DNA from: Eriocheir sinensis
Lineage: Eukaryota > Arthropoda > Malacostraca > Decapoda > Varunidae
Length of the DNA stretch: 64,000 nt
NCBI RefSeq assembly: GCF_024679095.1
Contig: NC_066517.1
Location: 23,281,040-23,345,039, forward strand
Direction: 5' to 3'
Part shown: in pieces, positions 10,363 to 20,500 of the stretch
Layout: each line of letters starts with the position of its first letter
How positions within the stretch are numbered: the first letter of the stretch is position 1
The notes under the pieces: model-generated
Seen by the model: the letters and a program-made list of their open reading frames with translations, nothing else
Database searches by the model: none
Told to the model about the DNA's origin: nothing
Position numbers and translations under genes: made by a program

Positions 10363-11194
10363 GGCGCCCCTATATAGCGCTGCCAGGGGTCCTACCTCCG
10401 CCGGGACATAGTGGCTTTATTCCCCTTGCTGCTGGGTTAGTTATATTAGAGCGAGGACTAAGAGGGAAGGGGAATTATTGAGGTTATTTAGAACTTTTAG
10501 CGGCGGGAAGGGTTTGTTTACCGCCGCCCCGCCTCCACCTGGTCCCCTTGTCCTATCCTCCTCGCAGAACGGTCACCTTTATTTATGATATTTATTGGTT
10601 TTATACTTTGTTTCTTGCCTCTACATGCTATATTTATTGATGTTATTAGAGTATTGACTACGAAGTGACGGTTAATATTGTGATTGGATACAGTTTGGGT
10701 TTGTTAATGGTTGCCAGCCTTATCTTATCATTTCTTTGTCCCATCCTCCTCAAATGCTCTGTTTCTTGCTTCTACATGCTATATTTATTGATATTAGAGT
10801 ATTGACTACGAAGTGATGGTTAATATTGTGATTGGATACAGTTTGGGTTTGTTATTATGGTTGCTAGCCTTCTATAATCGTTTCTTTGTCCCATCCTCTT
10901 CGCGGGACGGCTCTTTTCATTTAGGTTATTGAATTTATGCTGTTCTTCTTGCTCCTAAATGCTATAATTATTGATGATACATACTTTCCCTGTTTAGAGT
11001 CAATTGTGAGTAAGGGTACACTGGTGGGGATTCAGTTCACCTGTAATGAGTTAATGAACAGGTATGGGAGTCCCATACCTGTTCATACCTGACAATTAAG
11101 TCTTGGATATGCCATTATCTATGTACGTGTTCTTATGAAGCTCAAAATTCCTACATATTTGATAGTTGTTCCCATAAGCCTTTAGACAGTTAAG
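10363..11194. repeat. Upstream region of XRCC4 with a duplicated 190-bp block
   Basis: The block containing TATTTATTGATGTTATTAGAGTATTGACTACGAAG-like sequence and TTGTGATTGGATACAGTTTG occurs at about 10546-10735 and 10736-10905, with a partial third start at about 10890-10980. No gene is seen. The XRCC4 promoter should be here; no TATA box was recognised. A short inverted motif, GGTATGGGAGTCCCATACC, lies at 11061-11079. Confidence 0.75.
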
Positions 11195-11775
11195 CTGGAT
11201 ACGTTTTTCCGCCCTTGAAACATCCGACACAACATATATTTGAAAAGGAGACGAGAAAACCTAAGTACTAAAAATATCCGTTTACATTTTTATTTTATCA
11301 TCGCGATTTATTGACCTTCGCTATACATTTCTCTGCCCTTCAAACATCCTACATCTACATCTATTTGAAAAGGAGACGAGAAAACATAAGTACTAAAAAT
11401 ATCCGTTTACATTTTTATTTTATCATCGCGACTCGACGGCCTCCTTTATCTTCTCCCCTTGATACTCATCTATCTAGTAGAAAAGGATGAAAAACCCCAC
11501 TAAAAATATCCGTTTACATTTTTATATTATCGCGACTTATCGACCTTCGCTATACGTCTCTTTCCCCTTGAAACATCCTACACTCCATCTATTTGAAAAG
11601 GATACGAGAAAACCTAAGTAAAAATATCCAACGTTTACATTTTTATATTATCGCGACTTATCGACCTTCACTATACGTCTCTTTCCCCTTGAAACATCCT
11701 ATACTTCATCTATTTGAAAAGGATACAAGAAAACCGAAGTAAAAATATCCAACATTTGCATTTATTTTTATTTTA
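11195..11775. repeat. Tandem array copying the 3' end of the last C1orf131 exon
   Basis: Four full units and one partial, 113-121 bp each, lie downstream of the C1orf131 stop. Each full unit contains a version of GCGACTTATTGACCTTCGC, which is the reverse complement of the final codons, followed by TGA-like and AATAAA-like bases. The unit starts are at about 11283, 11404, 11517 and 11636. The array multiplies potential poly(A) signals in the 3' UTR. Confidence 0.88.
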
Positions 11776-14700
11776 TCACCGCGACTTATTGACCTTCGCT
11801 ATGTCCCTTCTTGAGATGACCTGCACCCCGTGTTTATAGCGGCCAATCTGAGAGGCGGCGGCCTTCACTGGTGGCTTGTCTTTCTTCTTGAAGGGCTTGG
11901 GCACCTGTAGGATGAATGGGATATTAAGAGGCCATTAGCAAATCACTTAATATTACTCCAATCCTAGTTTCAATTAGCTCAGAAATGGTTATGAGAAGAC
12001 CTTGGGCACCTCCAGGATGAATGGGGTATAAAAGGTCATTGGCAAATCATTTAATACTATTCAAATTCCACTTTTAATCAGCTCAAAAATGCTTGTGAAA
12101 AGGCCTTGTGTACCTGCAGGATGAATGGGGTATGTCATTAGCAAACCATTTAATAGTATTCAAATCTTCCTTTAAATTAGCTTCAAAATGTGGGAAATTC
12201 AGTAACAGCTAATGGGAAGCATGGAAAAAAGAGATCTATTTCAAAATGATCACTGAACCTCACAGTGAAGGGGGCCCTCAAATGTCTCCCACAGTATATA
12301 TATTTAAAAATAAACAAAAAAAATCAAACAAGGGGTGGGAGGCCTCAAAGTATCCTAATATTGAAGGCAGCCACCCCAATGACCCAAGCCCACCATCACC
12401 ATCATCATTTCGTATAACATTGCAATTGGACGCTTTATGGCTCTCCTCCATTCTACTCTGTCTTCTGCCTGATGCTCATCCAACCCCATCAATGCCAAGG
12501 CTTCCTGTATACACCTTCTCCACGTTTCCCTAGGTCTACCAACTGGTCTCCTTCCTTCTACCTCTAATCTCTCCAACACTCCCAACACTGTATCCTTACC
12601 TGCTCTCTTCACATGTCCAAACCCAAGCCTACCAAAACCTAAAATCCCTTCCTAAGACCTACCCTGAGGTAATTTCTTGACTCCTAGAATTATGGGAACT
12701 TTTATCATGCTGCCAGAATCATGTTTCAGCTCACAAGAATAAGAACCAGATAACCTATTCAAATATTTACCTTCATTCCAAGTTTTAGCTTCATCTCCCT
12801 CTCCGCAGCTTCCTTTTTCTTCTCCTCTTTCTTTATTTCAATGAGCTTCTTGTAGTTGACAGCCTGCAGTGAACATGACACACCATATAAGATGAGGACT
12901 TTATCAGAAATCAGTATCAACCCTTTGACAGTGATGGAACTATATTTAGATGGTTCAAAATTCAGTCAAGTCAGTTTTGTATGACAGAAATATAACACTT
13001 CCAATTTGCAGTTGAATCTATAATACAGACGATAGTTAAAACACCTCTAAAGGGGCTATTACACTGGGCAAATTTACTGTGGATCTTCAGTCAAACCATG
13101 ATTTCCGCTGGTGTGGTTCTCATATTTCCATGGTTTTCTGAAGTGTCCACGATCTTCCAAAGCTATGGTAGATTTCACCGAAGGACGACGGTATTACTCA
13201 CCATCATCATCAGCAGCAGCAATAACAAAAAACAAATGAGAACCACGCAAGCGGAAATCGTGGTTTAACAGAAGATCCACGGAAAATTTGCCCAGTGTAA
13301 TACCCCCTTTATGCGGCGTAACTATATTTATGCTACGGTCCTAAGGTTGATGGTGACTATATACAGACGACTCATTTTGGGGGGGAGCTACTCTTCAAAT
13401 ACCGCTGCCGTCTAAGGGTTAAGTACAGAAAACTTTTATAGAGCAAAATACAAAGTTCAAGGTGCTTATGCCATACTGTACCTTGTTTCTGGGTGGCTTT
13501 GCTCCCAGCTTGATGGCGAGGGCAACCCGGGATTCTTCTCTCTTCTCCTTGTGGAAGCCGGTCATACCCAGCTTGAACACATCATACCTAACCTGCTTCA
13601 GCTGCTTCTCGTCCATTGTCTCAGCCTGGAAAAGATACAAGTATTATTATCATGGATTATTCCTGTATCTTATAACATGCATAACTCTAACAAAATCCTC
13701 GTGTTTCTTCTACAGATTGACTCATTTATTCTGTAGGTTTGGCTGTGTCATTTCAAACTTGAGAGACCGGTAAATTTATTGTACAAGTCAGGATTTACAA
13801 GATATTGGCCAATGCATTTTACTGGGAAGGTCATTCAGGGTTGTATTTTGAAACATTTTGTGCCCCAAGTTCATCTATTTGACAAGGCTTTCGTAGGAGT
13901 TGTGGGCATTTCCAAGGGTAGTTCTACGACCCTGGTGGTAGTGTAACCCTTCCCCCGTACTGTGAACCTAAAAATCACACTATAACCCGATTGATCCCCT
14001 CTTTAACCTTTAGAAATAACTGATGTGAGAAGTGAAAGTATCCAGCCTCACTCTTACACCACCAGCCACAACCCATAAAGAGTGACCCAACATGAGCATG
14101 GGTAAAAGCTGTCCAGAGAAAGAAGAATAATCTGCAGGGGAGGTCGTAACAAATGGATATATTAGAAGAAGTAAAGTCAGGATCCTCACTTTTGGGTCCT
14201 CTGCCGTCACCTCAACCTCCTCCTGTTTTTCATCTTCAAGTTTCCTCTTCTTATTTGCACCTCTCTTCTTTGCATAGTCCAATACCAAGACCTCTTTCTG
14301 CTTCTTCCTCTTGGCTGCTTGGGTCAGCGTATTTGGTTGCGTTTTTTTCAATTTCATTTGTTTTTTTGTTAGCTTGAGGGGCTGCACCGTGACCTTGTCC
14401 TTCCTCTCTTCTAACACCTTATCATCAATACCTGTCGAACAAGATACATTTTCATCTAAATAACATTAAGAAAGATACTTGCCACTCGAAAAAGGTAAAT
14501 CTCAGGTCGTATTAAAAGACATTTCATCGCCCAAGACACATATTTGACAAGGCTTTCCTAGGAGTTTTGGGCATTTCCAGTAGTTTTATGGCCCTGGTGG
14601 TAGTTTGACCCTTCTTCTGTACCTTGAAACTAAAGAAACACTCATTAGAACCCAACTGACCCCTCTTTGACCTTTAGAAATAGCCTTATAATACTGACTT

Positions 14701-15381
14701 ATATGTCTATTTATATCTATTATTCTCATTCTTCATTCAGTTCTTACCAAAGTCATCCATAATCTGCATGAGAGGCTTTTTGATATCTCGTTGCTGGGTA
14801 GACAATGATGCGTTGACAAACTCATCCTCCTCATCTTCAAATGCGTCACTGATATCGCTGTCGTCTGGAGGGATGTCTGTCACGATCTTAAAGCCATCCT
14901 CTGTTTGTCTTCTGGATGAGGTGGTGTTCTGATCATCTTCTACATCATCTTCATCATAGTCGCTGCAGCTCTCGAAGGCATCAGAAATATCAGAGTCATC
15001 TTCAGGGATGGAGGAGACAATTTTGAAGCCGTCGTCTGTCTGTCCCTTGTCCTGTGTCGTACTGTTATTATTACCTTCTGAGAGCTTCACACTTTTTGAC
15101 TTTGCTTTTACTTTGCCAGTGTTCTTTGTATCTTTTTTGTGTCTTTTAATCTTTTGTGAGTCTGTTTCTTCAGGGTGTGGATCATCATCAAGGGGAACAT
15201 TTTCACACTGCTTGGTCTTTGCTGTTAACTCTCTCTGCTTTTTCTTTTTCTTCTTTTTGAGTTTTGATTCATTCACTTCACAGCCATTTTCATGTGAATC
15301 TTTCTTTGCAACATCTTTCTTGCTTTTTTTGTTCTTCTTGGGTTCTTCGTCCAAAAGACCGTCAACTGAAATGTCAAACAA
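11776..15381 (-). CDS. C1orf131: C1orf131 homologue (DUF4602), predicted SSU processome protein
   Basis: Minus-strand exons are 14748-15365 (or to an ATG at 15381), 14190-14431, 13482-13625, 12771-12863 and 11776-11904, with consistent phases, giving about 413 aa. The N-terminal half is very acidic/basic and repeats the motif DGFKIV..IP.DDSDISDAFE twice (about residues 120-195). The C-terminal half carries the family core: FKLGMTGFHKEKR, then LGAKPPRNK, VNYKKL, and a terminal GRYKHGVQVISRRDIAKVN with close counterparts in human C1orf131 ([49 protein letters not shown]). Human C1orf131 is a nucleolar component of the small-subunit processome in ribosome assembly; that role is inferred here from family membership. 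The true first exon is uncertain: TTTCAG directly before 15365 looks like an acceptor in phase 1, so translation may begin in an upstream exon not identified. The gene is divergent from CPSF1. Confidence 0.85.
11890..12195. repeat. Three-copy duplication spanning the acceptor of the last C1orf131 exon
   Basis: Units of about 110 bp begin with the exon edge. The real junction reads CATCCTACAG then GTGCCCAAG on the minus strand. The copies read CATCCTGGAG/GTGCCCAAG (about 12000-12020) and CATCCTGCAG/GTACACAAG (about 12105-12130). Two decoy acceptors therefore sit within 230 bp of the real one. Confidence 0.9.
12352..12612 (-). mobile_element. LINE ORF2 C-terminal fragment
   Basis: The minus strand encodes a piece with VEGRRPVGRPRETWRRC and LDEHQAEDRVEWRRAI, the typical end of the reverse-transcriptase polyprotein of RTE/Jockey-type non-LTR elements. 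It is a 5'-truncated fragment in a C1orf131 intron, with no catalytic RT motif present. Confidence 0.8.
12925..13410 (+). repeat. Dispersed repeat B, interrupted by a MITE
   Basis: The sequence on either side of 13050-13309 (GGAACTATAT..., GACAGAAATATAAC, ATGCGGCGTAACTATAT, GGGGGGAGCTACTCTT) matches the reverse complement of 28793-29065, where it is continuous. No coding sequence was recognised. Confidence 0.85.
13050..13309. mobile_element. 260-bp palindromic MITE with TA target duplication
   Basis: Terminal inverted repeats of over 60 bp start AAGGGGCTATTACACTGGGC and end with the reverse complement of AAGGGGGTATTACACTGGGC. TA flanks both ends (13048-13049 and 13310-13311). The uninterrupted repeat B copy at 28793-29065 lacks the element, giving an empty site. 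A TA target and long inverted repeats fit a Tc1/mariner-type non-autonomous element. Confidence 0.9.
13835..14010 (+). repeat. Dispersed repeat C, copy 1
   Basis: Landmarks are GACAAGGCTTTCGTAGGAG, GGGCATTTCC, a CCCTGGTGGTAGT step, and a tail with TTGATCCCCTCTTTAACC. The same family is at 14510-14690, 16370-16545, 27190-28130 (array), 29690-29870, 36505-36570 and 48545-48640. Confidence 0.8.
14510..14690 (+). repeat. Dispersed repeat C, copy 2
   Basis: Shares GACAAGGCTTTCCTAGGAG, GGCCCTGGTGGTAG and CTGACCCCTCTTTGACC with copy 1. It lies in the C1orf131 intron between 14431 and 14748. Confidence 0.8.
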
Positions 15382-17508
15382 TGCAATAAATTAGTGACCA
15401 ATTTTCTATTAAGTATTATACATCCTTATCAGACTGACATATTGTTGTGCCATTGTATTATATTAGTTTTGGTGAGGGATAATATTCACAACGCGTAGCC
15501 TCCTCTGGTGGCGGCAGTCGAGCCGGTGTTGTGAGAAATACCTCCTTGCAGAAATAAGTCACATATACATGGGTGGGGGCCAGGGGGGGGCTGTGCCCCC
15601 CTTGATTAGGAGGTTGTGTAAAGTTTGGTTGGAGTAGTTTAAATATGCTCCCCCACCTAAAACCCTTGACTTCTCACGGGTGTCCAAGATGAACCTCTCT
15701 GTGAGCTATTTTGTGGCTGCGGTGGCGGGTCCACAAGAGGCATTGAAAAGTCAATCATTTAGTGATTTCCGGCGAAAAATACTGCCTCCATGATAAACAG
15801 CATCATATTTTGTCCAGAAATAAGCAGGCAGCATCTCAAAATTAGTAGGCTACACTTTTGTGAATCTTCTCCTTGGCGAGTTCTGGATTAGCCTGTTCAT
15901 GCAGGCACTCCACAGAAACCTTCTAGAGCTGAGGTAGCTCAGAGTCAGTCTCGCGTAGTGAATCTCCATATTTACCCAGAATTTTACTCACAAAACTGAC
16001 TGAGCCTCTGCGATAAGGGGTCGTCCATGGGGGTGGCCAGACTCGTGGACAAGTCAGGCCTTCTTCTTTAGTGTTTTAGGGAGCTGGTTAGGCCTTGCTC
16101 TTCTCCTTCACTGCTTTGAGAGGATGTTTGGGCCTTGTTCTTTTTATTTAGAGCTTTAGGAAGCTGGTTAGGCTTTCCTCTTCTTTTAAGTGTTTTAGAG
16201 GGACATTCCTCGACCTCCTCACACGTGTTGTTGTTTACAGTGTCTTCGGCTCACTCGGAAGCAGACTATTTGTTACTTTTTTTAAATTCTATGGGCTTTT
16301 TATAGGTGCCGCTAATAAATGAGGCGCCTGTAGAATAAAGCTCAGAAGGAGGAACCCAGTGCAAGGAAAAAATGGGCCTAAAACATTTCGGCGCCCAAAC
16401 TCACATATATGACAATTCTTTCATAGGGGTTTGGGTCTTTTTCGGAGGTAGTTTTATGATCCTGGTGGATTTTTTATCCCTTCTTATGTACCATAAACCT
16501 AAAAAAAACGTAGAACCAGGTTGATCTAAATTTTGACCTTTGCACGGCTGGCCTGCTGGGAGAAATCTCAAGCCCGCTGTGACATCAAGATCAAGGTCAA
16601 GATCAAAACAAGCCTTGCGCCGGGGTCTTGTTTACGTCGTTTTGTGGTGTCACTTGTGCCTCCCCGGCCCCCACGGCACCCCCGGCACACGCGGAGGCTG
16701 CCCTGGTCCAGCAGGCTGACCCAGAGGACGAGAGGCAGCCCTGTGGCCGCCTGTGCCACCAAGCGTGTGTCCCAGCATGCCGCGGTACCTGCAGGCGTGA
16801 GAGGTTGGTTATTCCCCCAACTGTGTTACCTGTACGGGATAATGTGGCAGCCACCTCTTGCCAAGTTAATACTTACATTATGGATTCATTTTTGGTCCCT
16901 GAATGCAGTGCAGTAACGAATGGCCTCCGGAGCCGGAGCGCTGCGCTGGCAGCGGGGCGGCCTGGACCCTCGTCAGCGGTGAACGGTGAACGGAAAATAG
17001 AAGGGGGTCCAGGGGGGCCCATTAAGGGGAGCAAAGAGGGCGAAGCCATCCTGTTAAGGGGGTCGAGGGGGCAAAACCCCCATTAAGGGGAGCAAAAAGG
17101 GTGAAGCCCTCCTGTTAAGGGGACGAAGGGGGTGAAGCCCCTCTATTTAATAGAGTAAGTTAGGTTAGCTTTGTTAAATTTATTTGACATGCGATGTGAA
17201 CCAGCAGAAATATGTAGTGGTGTACGGGGGCGTGGGTGGTCCACTACAATGGGCAGTGTTATCGGATGGGAGTGTAGGTAAACTTGCTTCCAGTGAGTTT
17301 AGATGTTACATCAAAAGTGATGAATTTCATGTAGGTGAACATAGATATAAATGACAATGGTAATACATTAAATATAAAGATGTTTTTTGTTGTAGGTGAT
17401 TAGAAATATAAAAGACTAATAAAACAGCTTAGTCTATAAAGTTTTTTTTTTTTCTTTTTTTTTTTACAGGTGATTAGTGGTAGATGAGAGAGGCGAGGAA
17501 GAGCAGCC
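15382..17508. promoter_or_regulatory. Divergent interval between C1orf131 and CPSF1
   Basis: Both genes must start in this interval. A strong minus-strand donor (GTAAGTATT, about 16875-16883) ends a GC-rich stretch and may be a non-coding first exon of C1orf131. On the plus strand, AGAGTAAGTTAGG near 17152-17164 is a good donor for a non-coding first exon of CPSF1, and a poly-T tract with ACAG at 17469 is the acceptor before the start codon. GC-rich DNA at 16600-17000 is the likely shared promoter. A three-step duplication lies at about 16050-16200, and GGGG-rich short repeats at about 17000-17145. Confidence 0.5.
16370..16545 (+). repeat. Dispersed repeat C, copy 3
   Basis: A diverged copy with GACAATTCTTTCATAGGGG, GATCCTGGTGGATT and TTGATCTAAATTTTGACC in the same order as the other family C members. 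Confidence 0.75.
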
Positions 17509-20500
17509 ATGTATAACCTGTGTAAGATAACCCACCCGGCCCTGGGGGTGGAGCTCTCCCTCTACTGCAACTTCTTCAACCACCGCGAGAAGTCCCTGGT
17601 GGTGGCCGGCGCAAACATCATCCGAGTGTTCCGGCTGGTGGCTGAGCTGCCACCACGGACTGGCCGGCGGGATGACCCCGCTAACATCCAAGGTGGGTGA
17701 TGCTGTGCTAGTTAGTCTATCAAGTTTCATCATAAGCCATAGCCCAAAATGCTAACATTGCAGCTCAACACTTGATTTTTATTATTATCATCATTGAGTT
17801 TTCTTTTATTATTATTATTAAGCTTCCTCATAATACATCCCCTAAAATACTAGTCAACTCATCCTCTCAACACCTGATTTTTTTTATTTTTATCACTTGA
17901 GTCATCATTATTATTATTACCAAGTTTTATCATAACCCCCCTTGAAAATGCTGGTCAACTCCCCCTCCCCCAGAAGTCGCACCCCCGAAGGTCAAGCTGG
18001 AGTGCATGGCGACCTACAAACTGCATGACAACGTGGCGACCATGGCATCGGTGTCCCTCTCCCCGCTGCGTGACTCCCTCCTCCTCGGGTTCAGGGACGC
18101 CAAGCTCTCCATCGTTGAGTATGACCCTTACAACCACAACCTGCGCACCGTCTCTCTTCACTACTTTGAGAAGGAGGACATTAAGGTAGGTCTGCGCATA
18201 GGGTTCACTCAGTCTCTCTCTTTTTTTATTTTTATGAATCAATAATTTAGATGCCTCATTCATCTTTTTTTCTATTTTTTTATGAATCATTAATTTAGAT
18301 GCCTCACAAACCTCTTATTTTTATTTTTATTTTACAAACCCATAATTTAGATGCCTCACAGACCTCTTTTTTTTTTTTTTTTTTTTTGTATGAACCAATA
18401 ATTTGATGCCTCATGGATCTTCTCACACCTCATTTGTTGATTAGCTATAAAGAGGTGATGCAATGTAGTCATCTCTGCCATGTGTTTAATCCATCCGCTG
18501 CAATTGGCACAAATTTTTCCCTTCACTGGTAGCCTGGTTACACGCACTCCCAGGTCTTGCTCCGCCTCTGTGGTTGATAGTGGAGTGTTTCCCATGTGGT
18601 ACTGGTATGCTGGATTTCCCCTCCGAATGCACATGACTTTAAATTTTTCTTCATTTGATTGTAGCAGCCACTTTTTGTTCCATTCCTGTAGCTTGGTGAT
18701 GTCTTCTTGTGGGAAATCCACAATCAAGGGATTAACTCCTATCTCCCTAGGGTGGGTGGGTGCAGACTGTGGCCCTTCCCCTGGTGCGCGTGGACCCTGA
18801 GGCACGGTGCGCTGCCATGCTTATATATGGCAGGAAGATCGTCATTCTGCCCTTCCGCCGCGACCTCAAGGGGGACGATGCTGACTACAACTCTGCCTTC
18901 TCCCGTGGCCCGGTGCTGCAGTCCTACATCATTGACCCTAAGGACTTTGAGGCACCGAGCATTGACAACATAATCGACATGCAGTTCCTTCACGGATATT
19001 ACGACCCAACGCTGATGCTTCTCTACGAGCCCATCAAGACCTTCCCTGGGTAAGCCGGTTGTGGGGGAGAAGTAGTGGAGGATTGTGGTTAGAGTTCGGA
19101 AATGTGATAGAAAACTGAATAGGAAGGGCAGACTTTTGCATTCATTTTAAGCTCCTTACTTTCTTATCTGTTGTCTGTTGTAAAAAAAAGGAGAAAGTTA
19201 CGTTAAATGATTACAGTGTGGCTTTGATTAGACTTCATTTAGTTTAAAAGAATTATATAAGAGGGGGAGCTTGTTTAATTTAATATATACCCAAGACTCA
19301 TATCTGATCTTCATTGTAACATTATATTAAGTCAAGCTGAATATATGTGGCAATCCTTCCTGATGGTTCCCTTGGTCCAGGCGTGTTGCTGTGCGGCAGG
19401 ACACATGCGCGCTGGCCGCCATCTCACTCAACATCCGCCAGCGCCTCCACCCGGTCATCTGGTCCATCTCCTGCCTCCCCCACGACTGCGAGAAGCTGCT
19501 GCCTGTACCCAAGCCCATCGGAGGGGTGCTGCTCTTTTCCTGCAACTCCCTCACCTACCTCACCCAGTCTGTGCCGCCCTATGGAGTATCCCTCAACTCC
19601 ATGGGGGACAAGAATACAAATTTTCCCCTTAGTAAGTGACTCTTGTTAACCCGTCCGCTGTGATTGGCACAGATTCGGCATTCACTGGCAGCCTGGTAAT
19701 ATATAGTCCCTGGTCTTTCTCTGGCTCAGTGGTAGATAGTGGAGTGTTTCCCATGTGGTATTGGTATGCTGCTGTGGTTTTATTAGGGTAGTTGGCTAAG
19801 GTATTGACAGTACTCATCGTACGCCCCCAGGGAAGCAGGAGGGGGTGGTGATCTCGCTCGACTGTGCCCACGGGGAGTTCCTGACGGAGGACCGTGTAGT
19901 GATCTCCCTCAAGGGCGGGGAGCTCTATGTCCTCACGCTGGTGGCCGACTCCATGCGCTCCGTACGCAGCTTCCACTTCGACAAAGCTGCCGCATCCGTG
20001 CTGACCTGCAGTGTGAGTGACCTCTTGACCTCTGCATGGCTTTTGTGAGGCTTGTTTTTGTTGGGTGGAATATTATGGTGCACTGAAACAGGACATCTTT
20101 TAAGTTTATAACCTGTCCGCTATGATTGGCACGGATTTCGCCTTCACTGGTAGCCTGGTAACATGTACTCCCAGGTCTTTCTCTGCCTCTGTGGTGAATA
20201 GTGGAGTGTTTCCCATGTGGTATTGGTATGCTGGATATCCCCTCCCAAGGTGCATGACTACATTTTTCTTCATTGAATTGTAGCAGCCACGTTTTGTCCC
20301 ATTCCTGTAGCTTGGTGATGTCTTCTTGTCGGAAATCCATAGTCAAGGAGATAAAGCACCATTATAAATCATTGACAATCGTTCCTCAGATGTGTGTGTG
20401 TGAGGACCAGTACTTGTTCCTGGGCTCACGTCTCGGCAACTCCCTTCTCTTGCACTACACAGAGAAAGAGCTGTGTGACCCCATGAGATCCAGGGGCAAC

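Noticed and set aside
16568..17086. Overlapping open frames in the GC-rich C1orf131/CPSF1 interval
   Set aside because: They show no family resemblance and reflect GC-rich promoter and UTR sequence with few stops.
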